Positions 1 to 8,090 of a DNA stretch of 25,183 nt are shown piece by piece (positions within the stretch are counted from its first letter, which is position 1; every line of letters begins with the position of its first letter). The position numbers and the translations under genes were made by a program. This DNA is from Chloroflexota bacterium (GTDB lineage Bacteria > Chloroflexota > UBA4733), in contig JANWJO010000155.1 of NCBI GenBank assembly GCA_025449435.1, positions 1 to 25,183 of the forward strand, given 5' to 3'. A model generated the notes under the pieces. It saw only the letters and a list, made by a program, of their open reading frames with translations. It had not been told where the DNA came from and did not search any database.

Positions 1-1
1 C

Positions 2-1105
2 TTGCTGCACACCCCCCTTTATGCCGACCACGTCGCACTCAATGCACGGATGGGTGCGTTTGCCGGCTGGGACATGCCCATTTCGTACCAGGGCATTCTG
101 GCGGAACACACCGCCGTTCGCCAAGCAGTTGGTGTCTTCGACATTAGCCATATGGGGCGTGTATGGGTTGAAGGAGACGGCGCGGCTGACTTCGTGCGCC
201 GGGTCAGCGTTAACGACAGCGACGCGCTCAAGCCAGGTGAGGCCCAGTACAGCCTACTGTGCCGTCAAGACGCCTCGACCCTCGATGATATCCTGGTGTA
301 TCGGTTTGACTCACGCTGGCTCATTGTTGTCAACGCGGGCAATCGGGAGCGAGACATCGCTTTCCTGCAGGCACACCTGCCACCGAGCGTCAAGTTGCGC
401 GACGAAACGCTCAACACCGCCATGCTCGCGATACAAGGGCCCGCCGCCGTAGGGCTCACGCGCAAACTCTCCCAGGGGCTGCCGGAGCGCGTCCGCCGCT
501 ATCACGCTGTTGAGGCAAGCTTGTTGGGCGTTCCGGCCTTGTTTGCTCGTACTGGATACACCGGCGAGGACGGTTTCGAGGTAACGCTACCGGCCAGCGC
601 GGCGCACCAGGTTTGGCACGAATTGCTCGAGCAGGGTGTGCCTGACGGTTTGCAGCCATGTGGATTGGGTGCGCGCGACACGCTCCGCCTGGAGGCTGGC
701 CTCCCTTTGTACGGCCATGAACTCACGGACACGACCACTCCATTCTCCGCTGGCTTGGGCAGGTTCTGTGATCCTAACAAGCTCGACGGAATTGCTTCCA
801 GCACACTGGCCCGCCTGCGTACGACCGGCGACGAATTTGAATTGTTTGGGGTGGTACTCGACTCGCGAACGCCAGCGCGCAGCGACACGCCCGTATTTTC
901 TGGTCCTGACCAGATTGGCGTCGTCACCAGTGGTACCTTCGCACCGACTGTTCAACGTAGCATTGCGATCGTCCGCCTGCGAGCACGTAGCGCCTCAGAA
1001 GGGTCGCGTGTCGAGCTCGAAGTGCGCGGCCAGCGCTGGCCGGCTTCCGTGGTGCGCCTGCCGTTTTATCGTAGAACACGGCCGGGCGCACCGGGCAGCT
1101 TGTAA
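2..1105 (+). CDS. gcvT: Glycine cleavage system T protein (aminomethyltransferase), 5' end at window edge
   Basis: This is the T protein of the glycine cleavage system. It moves the one-carbon unit from the aminomethyl-lipoyl H protein to tetrahydrofolate and releases ammonia. Visible family signatures are the N-terminal TPLY...H segment followed by GWDMP, the FDISHMG stretch, TGYTGEDGFE near residues 182-191, the CGLGARDTLRLEAGLPLYGHEL segment, and a C-terminal TSGTFAPT barrel motif. At 367 residues it is essentially full length. The frame is open to the window edge; the first possible start is a TTG at base 2, but the true start may lie just upstream and outside the window. It is the first visible gene of a gcvT-gcvH-gcvPA-gcvPB cluster, with 78 bp before gcvH. 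The assignment is secure from motifs and context; only the start is uncertain. Confidence 0.96.
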   Translation: MLHTPLYADHVALNARMGAFAGWDMPISYQGILAEHTAVRQAVGVFDISHMGRVWVEGDGAADFVRRVSVNDSDALKPGEAQYSLLCRQDASTLDDILVYRFDSRWLIVVNAGNRERDIAFLQAHLPPSVKLRDETLNTAMLAIQGPAAVGLTRKLSQGLPERVRRYHAVEASLLGVPALFARTGYTGEDGFEVTLPASAAHQVWHELLEQGVPDGLQPCGLGARDTLRLEAGLPLYGHELTDTTTPFSAGLGRFCDPNKLDGIASSTLARLRTTGDEFELFGVVLDSRTPARSDTPVFSGPDQIGVVTSGTFAPTVQRSIAIVRLRARSASEGSRVELEVRGQRWPASVVRLPFYRRTRPGAPGSL

Positions 1106-1183
1106 AATGGCTCGCCTCCAGATCGGCAACTTGGATGACCGACTGAGCGCTTGACGGATGCGTCAGAATAGCCGGGGGGATAC

Positions 1184-1576
1184 GTGACACCAACCGATCG
1201 TCGATATACCAGAGAGCACGAATGGGCGCGCGTCGATGCAGGCGTTGCAGACATTGGCATCACGGCCCACGCGCAGGAGCAACTCGGCGACGTGGTGTAC
1301 GTTGAGTTGCCCCGAGTTGGCGCTCTCGTGAAGGCGGCCAGTGCGTTCGGCAGCGTTGACTCGTTCAAAGCGTCGTCGGCACTGTTCGCTCCAGTCAGTG
1401 GAGAGGTCATCGCCACCAACGGCGAACTGGACGCCAAGCCAGAACTGGTTAACCAGGACCCCTATGGTGCTGGTTGGATGATCCGTGTCCGTCTTTCAAC
1501 TCCAAGTGAATTCGATGACTTACTCACCGCCGAGAGTTACGACTCGTTCGTTAGCAATGAGACTGCCCACGCATGA
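1184..1576 (+). CDS. gcvH: Glycine cleavage system H protein (lipoyl carrier)
   Basis: This is the lipoyl carrier protein that shuttles the aminomethyl group between the P, T and L proteins. It is 130 residues, the normal family size. The N-terminal YTREHEWARV and GITAHAQEQLGDVVYVELP segments are classic H-protein sequence. The lipoylated lysine should be Lys62, in the context VDSFKASS followed by APVSGEV; the usual context is ESVKA, so the Val to Phe change before the lysine is mildly unusual. The GTG start at 1184 is chosen because a GGGGGGA purine run sits directly upstream at 1174-1180. The stop overlaps the start of gcvPA by ATGA, so the two are probably translationally coupled. Confidence 0.96.
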   Translation: MTPTDRRYTREHEWARVDAGVADIGITAHAQEQLGDVVYVELPRVGALVKAASAFGSVDSFKASSALFAPVSGEVIATNGELDAKPELVNQDPYGAGWMIRVRLSTPSEFDDLLTAESYDSFVSNETAHA

Positions 1577-2904
1577 CTTATTCGCCACATACACCGGCTG
1601 ATCGTGAGCGCATGGCCCAGGCCATTGGCATCAATTCGACGAGCGATCTTTTTCAGTCAATTCCTGGTGAACTTCGCGCCGCACCCCTCAACCTTCCTCC
1701 GGCCCTCACAGAGCTGGAATTGCAGCGCACCTTTGCTACTCTCGCTCGCAAGAACGTACACGCTGATGGCGCTGCCATGTTTGTCGGCGCAGGCGCGTAT
1801 TTTCATTACATCCCGGCGGCTGTGGGCGCCCTTTCATCGCGCGGTGAGTTTCTCACCTCCTATACGCCGTACCAACCGGAGGTGAGCCAGGGCACGCTGC
1901 AAGCCATGTATGAGTTTCAGAGCATGGTGTGCGCCTTGATGGGCATGGAAGGCGCGAATGCTTCCGTGTATGACGGGGCGACAGCGCTAGTAGAAGCCAC
2001 CACCATGGCACGCAACATTACCGGCAGGGATACGGTAGTTGTGCCTGCCGCAGTGCACCCCCACTATCTCTCGACACTTCGAGCCTACGGCGTTCCCCTT
2101 CGCTTGCTCTCCGCACCCTTGGACGGCCGGCTGACCTTGTCACCCAGCGACTTGGAACATGTCCTCGACAAGGACGTGGCAGCACTGGTTGTGCCGAGTC
2201 CCAATCTGTTCGGGGCGTTGGAGCAATGGTCCGACTTGTTCGATATGGCGCACAAGGTTAGGGCCATGTCGATCGCCGTTGCCAGCCCCATAGCGCTTGG
2301 GTTGATCGAGAGTCCTGGCACCCTGGGGGCCGATATTGCGGTAGCTGAGGGCCAGCCATTGGGGATCAACCCCTCATTTGGCGGCCCAGCGCTCGGCCTC
2401 ATGGCTACAAAAGCACAGCACCTCCGGCACTTACCTGGCAGAATCGTGGGGCGCGCCACCGACCGCGATGGCCGTCACGGCTATGTGCTCACGTTACGAG
2501 CGCGAGAGCAGGATATCCGGCGGGAACGCGCCGCTTCCAACATCTGCACGAATCAGTCGCTCATGGCCCTGCAAGCGGCGATCTACATGTCGCTCCTCGG
2601 CAAGGAGGGACTGCGCGAGGTGGCTACGGTGTGTACCCAGCGCGCCCACTACGCTGCCCGGCAGATTGCCCAGCTCCGTGGTTATAGCGTCTCTAGCGCA
2701 CCGTTCTTCCACGAATTCGTTGTGACGTGTCCCCGACCTGCCAATGCCGTCGTTGATGCTTTGCTCAACGACGGCATCGTAGCTGGCGTCCCACTGGGGC
2801 AGTGGTTTCCGGAACGTGATCGACAACTCCTGGTGTGTGTCACCGAAATGAACGAGCGAGCAGAGATTGATCGCCTGGTTGATGGTTTAGGAGCGTTGTC
2901 ATGA
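1573..2904 (+). CDS. gcvPA: Glycine dehydrogenase (decarboxylating) subunit 1
   Basis: This is the N-terminal half (P1 subunit) of the split, heterotetrameric glycine decarboxylase. With GcvPB it decarboxylates glycine and loads the aminomethyl group onto GcvH. At 443 residues it has the usual length for the split form. Recognisable sequences are FVGAGAYFHYIPAAV, the TPYQPEVSQGTLQAMYEFQSM block, EGANASVYDGATAL, GINPSFGGPALGL, and GRIVGRATDRDGRHGYVLTLRAREQDIRRERAASNICTNQ. This subunit does not carry the PLP lysine, which is in GcvPB. The ATG at 1573 overlaps the gcvH stop, and the gene ends in an ATGA overlap with gcvPB, so these genes form one operon. Confidence 0.97.
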   Translation: MTYSPHTPADRERMAQAIGINSTSDLFQSIPGELRAAPLNLPPALTELELQRTFATLARKNVHADGAAMFVGAGAYFHYIPAAVGALSSRGEFLTSYTPYQPEVSQGTLQAMYEFQSMVCALMGMEGANASVYDGATALVEATTMARNITGRDTVVVPAAVHPHYLSTLRAYGVPLRLLSAPLDGRLTLSPSDLEHVLDKDVAALVVPSPNLFGALEQWSDLFDMAHKVRAMSIAVASPIALGLIESPGTLGADIAVAEGQPLGINPSFGGPALGLMATKAQHLRHLPGRIVGRATDRDGRHGYVLTLRAREQDIRRERAASNICTNQSLMALQAAIYMSLLGKEGLREVATVCTQRAHYAARQIAQLRGYSVSSAPFFHEFVVTCPRPANAVVDALLNDGIVAGVPLGQWFPERDRQLLVCVTEMNERAEIDRLVDGLGALS

Positions 2905-4409
2905 GCACCCTCGCGGCTGTGGCGACCCCGGTGCCTACCGTCTTCAGACCGAATGAGCCCACCATCTTTGAACTTGGCTCCCCTGGAAGGAGAGGTCCTG
3001 GCGTTCCAACCTCAGGCGTTCCCGGCCCAGACGTCGAGGACCTGATTCCCGCGGAGTTCCTTCGCAGGTCTGCATTGCCGCTCCCAGAAGTCGCCGAACG
3101 GGACGTCGTTGGCCACTTTACGCGGCTTTCTCAGCTCAACTTCAGCGTGGACGGCCAGATGTATCCGCTGGGTTCGTGCACCATGAAGTACAACCCTAAA
3201 GTGAACGACCTGATCGCGGCCATGCCGGGCTTCGCGCGTCTTCACCCGCTTCAGCCTGAGTCCACGGTGCAAGGCGCGCTCCAACTACTGTTCGAGTTGC
3301 AACAGGAGCTCGCCGAGATCGCCGGTATGGATGCCGTGACGTTACAGCCGGCGGCTGGCGCACACGGTGAGCTCACCGGTATGCTGATCATTCGCGCGTA
3401 CCACCGGGCACGTGGCGATACCAAGCGCACCGTAGTACTGGTACCTGCCTCCGCGCACGGCACAAATCCGGCGACGGCCCATATTGCTGGTTTCACTGTA
3501 CGGGAACTGCCTACCAACCCTTCCGGCGGGATCGACCTCGATGCCTTGCGGCGATCGCTCGATGACACTGTCGCTGGGCTGATGTTGACCAATCCAAGCA
3601 CATATGGCCTGTTCGAGGCCGATGTTGCCTTGGTCACCAAGTTGGTACACGACGCCGGCGGCCAGGTGTATGGCGATGGCGCCAACATGAACGCCATCTT
3701 GGGCATCACCCGGCCCGGCGACGCTGGCATCGACGTTATGCACTTTAATACCCATAAGACATTCTCCACACCGCACGGCGGCGGTGGCCCGGGCGCCGGA
3801 CCGGTTGCAGTCAAGGCCCACCTAGAGCCGTTCTTGCCCACTCCAGTCGTGGTGGAGCGGGATGGCCACTATGCTTTCGACAAGGATCGGCCGCACAGTA
3901 TTGGTCACGTCCGCGCGTTCTGGGGAAGCTTTAGTGTGTTGGTACGCGCACTTGCCTACATTCGGGCTCACGGTGCCGCTGGCCTACAGGAGATCGCCGA
4001 AGACTCGGTGCTGGCTGCCAATTATGTGCGCGCTCGTTTGTTAGACCGCTATCCCTCGCGCTACGCCAGTACATGCATGCACGAGGCGTTGCTGCAATCC
4101 ACGGCGTGGAAAGCCGGCGGCATCGGTGCGTCGGATGTAGCCAAGCGGCTGCTTGATTATGGCTTTCACGCGCCGACGACCTATTTCCCGCTTGGAGTCC
4201 CCGAGGCGTTACTCATCGAGCCCACGGAGACGGAAAGCATCGAAACGCTGGACCGCTTTATCGAAGCCATGCTTACGATCGCCGATGAAGCCGATCGCGA
4301 GCCAGCACTCCTCCGAGAGGCACCACTCACCGCCCCGCGCCGCCGGTTCGACGAAGTTGCCGCGGCTCGGCGACCAGAAGTGTGCTATCCCTCCTGCTGT
4401 ATATTCTGA
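2901..4409 (+). CDS. gcvPB: Glycine dehydrogenase (decarboxylating) subunit 2
   Basis: This is the PLP-binding P2 subunit of split glycine decarboxylase. At 502 residues it is normal for the family. The PLP Schiff-base lysine is expected at Lys286, in the sequence HFNTHKTFSTPHGGGGPGAGP. Other conserved parts are the YPLGSCTMKYNPK segment near residue 90, QPAAGAHGELTGM, SAHGTNPATA, and the C-terminal YFPLGVPEALLIEPTETES. It overlaps gcvPA by ATGA and is followed after 15 bp by pepF. Together with gcvT, gcvH and gcvPA it gives a complete P-H-T set; the shared L protein (lipoamide dehydrogenase) must be encoded elsewhere. Confidence 0.97.
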   Translation: MSTLAAVATPVPTVFRPNEPTIFELGSPGRRGPGVPTSGVPGPDVEDLIPAEFLRRSALPLPEVAERDVVGHFTRLSQLNFSVDGQMYPLGSCTMKYNPKVNDLIAAMPGFARLHPLQPESTVQGALQLLFELQQELAEIAGMDAVTLQPAAGAHGELTGMLIIRAYHRARGDTKRTVVLVPASAHGTNPATAHIAGFTVRELPTNPSGGIDLDALRRSLDDTVAGLMLTNPSTYGLFEADVALVTKLVHDAGGQVYGDGANMNAILGITRPGDAGIDVMHFNTHKTFSTPHGGGGPGAGPVAVKAHLEPFLPTPVVVERDGHYAFDKDRPHSIGHVRAFWGSFSVLVRALAYIRAHGAAGLQEIAEDSVLAANYVRARLLDRYPSRYASTCMHEALLQSTAWKAGGIGASDVAKRLLDYGFHAPTTYFPLGVPEALLIEPTETESIETLDRFIEAMLTIADEADREPALLREAPLTAPRRRFDEVAAARRPEVCYPSCCIF

Positions 4410-4424
4410 AGAAGGAATGCAATC

Positions 4425-6239
4425 GTGCCTCAAGAATCGACAAGTGCGGCTGGCATCGCGTGGAACCTGTCTGACCTGTTTGATAGCCCTACGGATCCGC
4501 GCATTAATCAAATCCTCGAGGAATGCCAGCAGGGCGCCGATCAACTGGCCCTAGACTACCGGAATCGCATTAACACGCCGGAAGGGCCAACGCCGGCTTT
4601 TCTTCTCAGCGCGCTCGAGCGCTTCGAGGTATGGACTGACAAGCTCTACCGCGTGGCAGCTTACGCTCAGCTGTTATATGCGGCCGATACTCAAACACAA
4701 GCGCACCGCGATTTGCAAGAACGCGTCGATCAAAAGTACACAGCACTTGCGAACACAATCTTGTTCTTCGACCTGGAGTGGCGCGCACTACCCGATGATG
4801 TGGCTGCACGCATCAGCAGTGATGCCGTATTAGCAACATACAAACATTACCTTGAGCGAGAACGTCAGTTTCGCTCGCATACCCTCACCGAGCCCGAAGA
4901 AAAGGTCATTAACGAGAAGGATGTCACGGGCAGCCAGGCTTGGGCTCGATTGTTTACCGAGCAACAAGCCGGCATCGTGTTTAAGCTGGAACGTGACGGC
5001 CAAGAACAACAGCTGAATCAGTCACGGTTGCTCGCATTGCTGTACGAACCGGAGCGCAATCTACGTAAGCAGGCCCACGATACGTTCTATCACACCCTGG
5101 CCGGGCACGCTTCGGTGATGGCCTTCGTGTATGAAACGCTTATTCTCGACAAGCTCACCGAGGATCGATTACGAGACTTCTCCAATCCTATGGCGGCACG
5201 GCACTTGCGTAACGACGTGAGCGAGGCAGCCGTCGAACAGATGATGAAGGTAACGGCTGACAATTACTCAATCGCACACGACTACTTCCGGCTCAAGGCG
5301 AAGGTGCTGGGCCTCGATCCGCTCATGATTTACGACCAGTACGCCCCGATGGGGACATCGGTGTCCAAAGTCCCTTACGTTGAAGGAAAGACCATAGTCC
5401 TGGACGCGTTGCGGGCAGCGTCGCCCCGCTTAGAGCAGCTCGCAGCGCAATTCTTCGAGAAGGGATGGATCGACGCTGATCCGCGTAGTGGAAAACGTGG
5501 CGGTGCTTTCTGCATGGGAGTGTCGCCCACCATGCACCCCTATATCTTGTGCAACTACACCGATACAGCCCGCGATGTGATGACCGTTGCGCACGAGATG
5601 GGGCACGGGCTACACGACCTGCTGGCATCCAAGCAAACGTTGTACAACTATCATCCCACGCTCCCCCTTGCCGAGACCGCGTCGGTCTTCAGCGAAATGC
5701 TCACCTTCGACATGTTGACAAAGCGCGTCAACGATCCGAAGGAATTGCTTATCCTGGTGGCTGGCAAAGTTGAGGAGATTTTTGCCACCGTGTTTCGCCA
5801 GAACGTGCTGACGCAGTTTGAGCGTTCGGCCTTCGATGCGCGAAAGCAGGGACGCCTCACACCTGAAGCCCTGGGAGATCTTTGGATCTCCGCCAACAGT
5901 CCGTACTATGGTGATGCGCTCACCATGACCGCCGAGTATCGCGGTGGCTGGTCGTACATCCCCCATTTCATCCACACGCCGTTCTATTGCTATGCGTACG
6001 TGTTTGGTGAATTGCTGGTCCTGGCTCTGTATGCGATGTATCGCCAGGAGGGTGCGTCCTTCATCCCGCGCTATCTTCGCCTGCTGGAGGCCGGAGGAAG
6101 TGAGTCTCCGGCAGATCTGTTAAAGGACTTGGGTGTCGATATTGCCGATCCGCTGTTCTGGAATCGCGGCTTTACCGAACTGCGCCGAATGGTGGATTGG
6201 GTGGGACAGCTCGTCGAACAAACGTCGGCCGGCCACTAG
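4425..6239 (+). CDS. pepF: M3 family oligoendopeptidase F
   Basis: This is a cytoplasmic zinc metallopeptidase of family M3 that cleaves short oligopeptides. It is 604 residues, typical for PepF. The zinc-binding active site HEMGH lies at residues 390-394 in the context TVAHEMGHGLHD. The preceding RGGAFCMGVSPTMHPYILCNYTDT stretch and the downstream LAETASVFSEML (third zinc ligand Glu) are also characteristic. The GTG start at 4425 is supported by a GAAGAAGGAA ribosome site ending about 8 bases upstream; the nearby ATG at 4418 is in another frame. It follows gcvPB by 15 bp and may be co-transcribed with it, although no functional link to glycine cleavage is known. Confidence 0.95.
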   Translation: MPQESTSAAGIAWNLSDLFDSPTDPRINQILEECQQGADQLALDYRNRINTPEGPTPAFLLSALERFEVWTDKLYRVAAYAQLLYAADTQTQAHRDLQERVDQKYTALANTILFFDLEWRALPDDVAARISSDAVLATYKHYLERERQFRSHTLTEPEEKVINEKDVTGSQAWARLFTEQQAGIVFKLERDGQEQQLNQSRLLALLYEPERNLRKQAHDTFYHTLAGHASVMAFVYETLILDKLTEDRLRDFSNPMAARHLRNDVSEAAVEQMMKVTADNYSIAHDYFRLKAKVLGLDPLMIYDQYAPMGTSVSKVPYVEGKTIVLDALRAASPRLEQLAAQFFEKGWIDADPRSGKRGGAFCMGVSPTMHPYILCNYTDTARDVMTVAHEMGHGLHDLLASKQTLYNYHPTLPLAETASVFSEMLTFDMLTKRVNDPKELLILVAGKVEEIFATVFRQNVLTQFERSAFDARKQGRLTPEALGDLWISANSPYYGDALTMTAEYRGGWSYIPHFIHTPFYCYAYVFGELLVLALYAMYRQEGASFIPRYLRLLEAGGSESPADLLKDLGVDIADPLFWNRGFTELRRMVDWVGQLVEQTSAGH

Positions 6240-6289
6240 CAATCAGCGAGGTCCGGCCCCAAGGCGGCGCGGAGAACGGCAGCGGCGCA

Positions 6290-6709
6290 ATGAATTGGCG
6301 GCTACTGGTCTTCATCGCTTCGCGCCATGCTGGTTGGTCAATGGTGCTTGGCTTGGTAGCTGCCTGCGCGGTCGCGATCCTCACGTTTGGTGTGGGCGTG
6401 GCACAAGATCGTGTGCCAACCCATTGGTGTAGTCTTACCGTACAAGGGTTCACGACGGTGTATGGTGGCCCGGCTGTGACCGAGTCGGTGGAGGTCTATT
6501 CGGGCGGCAAGAAGGGTACGACGATGTATGTCGTCGATACACCAGGCAACGCTGGCGTAGCGATGACTAAGTTGCCTTGTGGCCGGTATACGCTGTGGGC
6601 ACCGCGAGCACCCGGCGACCCACAAACGGTGCCTGTAAATGTAACCTTAGACGTTGATCAAGCCATAAATCTTCAGGCGGAGACTCGTAAAGCGCATTAT
6701 CTTCCCTGA
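6290..6709 (+). CDS. Small single-pass membrane protein with a predicted extracytoplasmic beta domain, function unknown
   Basis: I do not recognise a named family. From the ATG at 6290 the product has 139 residues: a short basic N-terminus, one hydrophobic helix at about residues 16-38, then a ~100-residue domain. That domain has alternating hydrophobic residues, two cysteines (Cys47 and Cys97) that could form a disulfide if exported, and an LPCGRYTLW turn. The pattern resembles small prealbumin-like (Cna-B or carboxypeptidase-regulatory) beta sandwiches, but this is inference. An upstream in-frame ATG at 6197 lies inside pepF and gives an implausible N-terminus. The ribosome site before 6290 is weak. 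It follows pepF by 50 bp, and its 3' end overlaps the opposing trmH gene by 13 bp. Confidence 0.7.
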   Translation: MNWRLLVFIASRHAGWSMVLGLVAACAVAILTFGVGVAQDRVPTHWCSLTVQGFTTVYGGPAVTESVEVYSGGKKGTTMYVVDTPGNAGVAMTKLPCGRYTLWAPRAPGDPQTVPVNVTLDVDQAINLQAETRKAHYLP

Positions 6710-7611
6710 GTCACTTCAGCCAGGTGCTGTATCTGCCTCCTGATCTCGAACAGGATGATGCCGGCGGCAACGGCGACGTTGAGTGAATCAAGGGCGTGGG
6801 CCATCGGAATGCGCACGCTTTCGGTGGCTAAGTCTGTGGCCGCCGGAGAAAGGCCCTCGGCTTCGTTCCCAACCATAACGCACATGGGGCCGCCTGCGGC
6901 GAGTTCCGTGTAGGATCGATCAGCCGTGGGCGTTGCGGCCACAAACCTCACGCCAGCCTCGCGCCAGCTCTGCAATTGTGGAATGTCGATGTCTTGAACA
7001 ATCGGCAGGTGAAACAGTGCCCCGGTCGATCCTGTCGATACTTGCCAACTGAGCGCATCACAAGAGCCTCGTGTGAGCAAGAGGGCCTCGGCACCGCACC
7101 CGTAAGCAGTCCGTACAAGCATGCCGAGATTGCTTGGATTGGCGATGGCATCGGCCAGGACAAACAAACTGTTCGCGTGCACAACGATGCTCGACAGATC
7201 TGGTGCCTGCCACAGCAACAGCGTGATCACTTCGGGAACATAGGCACGTTGGACAAGTCCGCGCATCGTGCCTTCAGAAACGCTGGCGTGCGGAACACGC
7301 CGCTCGACGAGTTGTTGTACAAGCGGCTGGAGCGTCGGATCACTGAGCATCGCCGGGCTGTACAACACACAGACAATGGGCGCCTGAGCATCCAAGGCGC
7401 GTCGCAGGAGTACAGGCCCATGAACGGCGTAGGCTCCGCTGTCGCGACGGCCCCCTTCAGTACGGGTTAGGCGAGCCAGGGCCAGCGCTGGGTGCTTAAT
7501 GCTGTCCAATCGATTGCCATACACGGCGGCTATCGCTTGCGCACTGGTTGTAGAACCCAGTGAAGCGGTGAGCCGTTCGATGGCTACGTCCCTCATCTTG
7601 TGAGTATGCAT
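6697..7611 (-). CDS. TrmH/SpoU-family RNA 2'-O-ribose methyltransferase
   Basis: This is a SPOUT-class methyltransferase that methylates ribose 2'-OH in tRNA or rRNA using S-adenosylmethionine. The N-terminal ~115 residues form the SpoU substrate-binding-like domain. The C-terminal half has the three knot motifs: motif 1 as ADAIANPSNLGMLVRTAYGCGAEALLL, motif 2 as MCVMVGNEAEGLS, and motif 3 as VRIPMAHALDSLNVAVAAGI. The length of 304 residues fits the TrmH/RlmB group, but the specific substrate cannot be told from sequence. The start is uncertain: the ATG at 7611 and a second ATG five codons in (7594-7596) both lack a clear ribosome site. It is a monocistronic minus-strand gene convergent with the 139-aa membrane protein. 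Confidence 0.93.
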   Translation of the reverse strand: MHTHKMRDVAIERLTASLGSTTSAQAIAAVYGNRLDSIKHPALALARLTRTEGGRRDSGAYAVHGPVLLRRALDAQAPIVCVLYSPAMLSDPTLQPLVQQLVERRVPHASVSEGTMRGLVQRAYVPEVITLLLWQAPDLSSIVVHANSLFVLADAIANPSNLGMLVRTAYGCGAEALLLTRGSCDALSWQVSTGSTGALFHLPIVQDIDIPQLQSWREAGVRFVAATPTADRSYTELAAGGPMCVMVGNEAEGLSPAATDLATESVRIPMAHALDSLNVAVAAGIILFEIRRQIQHLAEVTQGR

Positions 7612-7729
7612 GGCGTATAGCGTCGCATGCCGATTCGCAAGGTTGTTTGTAAGGTGGAGACCCTAATGTCTCATCAAGACTAGTACCAAAAAGCTAGCCC
7701 ATTGGGTATGTGTGGGATGGGTACTTTAG

Positions 7730-7738
7730 TGGTATGAT
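7730..7738 (+). promoter_or_regulatory. Extended -10 promoter upstream of the 80-aa exported peptide gene
   Basis: The bases TGGTATGAT form an extended -10 element (TGn plus TATGAT, five of six matches to TATAAT). No good -35 box is seen at 17 bp, which is usual for extended -10 promoters. Transcription would start near 7745, about 30 bases before the ribosome site of the small gene at 7776. Short inverted repeats (AGTACC at 7682-7687 and GGTACT at 7720-7725) flank the region and could be a regulator site. Confidence 0.4.
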
Positions 7739-7775
7739 CATGTCGTTGAAGAACCCGGCCCAGAAGGAGAATTGG

Positions 7776-8018
7776 ATGACTATTCCATTGATCGGCAGGA
7801 GCCGGGGAGTTCGCGCCCTTATCGTGAGTGGCGCCGTCATTGCTGGTGCTCTTTTGTTGGAAGGGACGCCAGCGTTTTTGGTTGCCTACGGGCAAAGTGC
7901 AGGGCCGACGCCACACGCAACCGTTGCGCCAGTAGCGGTGCCCGTTGGCGCTACCGTCGCTGTTAAGGTGAATTTGCCCGCGCGGATGCCGGCTACCGGC
8001 GCTGGTGGCGGTCAGTAG
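7776..8018 (+). CDS. Small exported peptide with Pro/Ala/Val-rich tail, function unknown
   Basis: This is an 80-residue product with no recognised family. The ATG at 7776 is preceded by a clear AGAAGGAGA ribosome site (7762-7770), so the upstream in-frame starts are rejected. Residues 1-40 look like a signal peptide: arginines at 8, 10 and 13, then the hydrophobic stretch ALIVSGAVIAGALLLEGTPAFLVAYG. After it comes a low-complexity Pro/Ala/Val segment ending in RMPATGAGGGQ. The MPATG motif followed by glycines resembles a sortase sorting signal, but the protein stops there and lacks the hydrophobic helix and basic tail such a signal needs. The gene lies upstream of the ECF sigma/anti-sigma pair and is separated from it by a strong hairpin. 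It could be an envelope peptide or a truncated surface protein. Confidence 0.6.
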   Translation: MTIPLIGRSRGVRALIVSGAVIAGALLLEGTPAFLVAYGQSAGPTPHATVAPVAVPVGATVAVKVNLPARMPATGAGGGQ

Positions 8019-8042
8019 CGCTCGACACCACTTGAGGAGTCC

Positions 8043-8090
8043 ATGCCAATCCCTCGCAGCTGCTCCGCGCAACTGGGAGGGATTGGCTAG
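8043..8090 (+). CDS. Possible 15-codon leader ORF overlapping the hairpin
   Basis: An ATG at 8043 follows GAGGAG (8034-8039) with a short 3-base spacing and opens a 15-codon frame (MPIPRSCSAQLGGIG) ending at TAG 8088-8090. The whole ORF coincides with the strong hairpin at 8045-8087, so ribosomes translating it would melt that stem. This arrangement suggests a leader peptide controlling read-through into the sigma gene, but there is no codon bias typical of amino-acid attenuators. It could equally be chance. Confidence 0.25.
   Translation: MPIPRSCSAQLGGIG
8045..8087 (+). terminator. Strong RNA hairpin between the small peptide gene and the ECF sigma gene
   Basis: A perfect 11-bp inverted repeat is present: GCCAATCCCTC at 8045-8055 pairs with GAGGGATTGGC at 8077-8087. 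The 21-base spacer can form a further imperfect inner stem (bases 8057-8062 with 8070-8075, one mismatch), leaving a 7-base loop. It starts 27 bases after the stop of the 80-aa gene and lies 90 bases before the sigma-factor start. No T-run follows, so it may be a non-canonical terminator, an attenuator or an RNA stability element. Confidence 0.45.
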
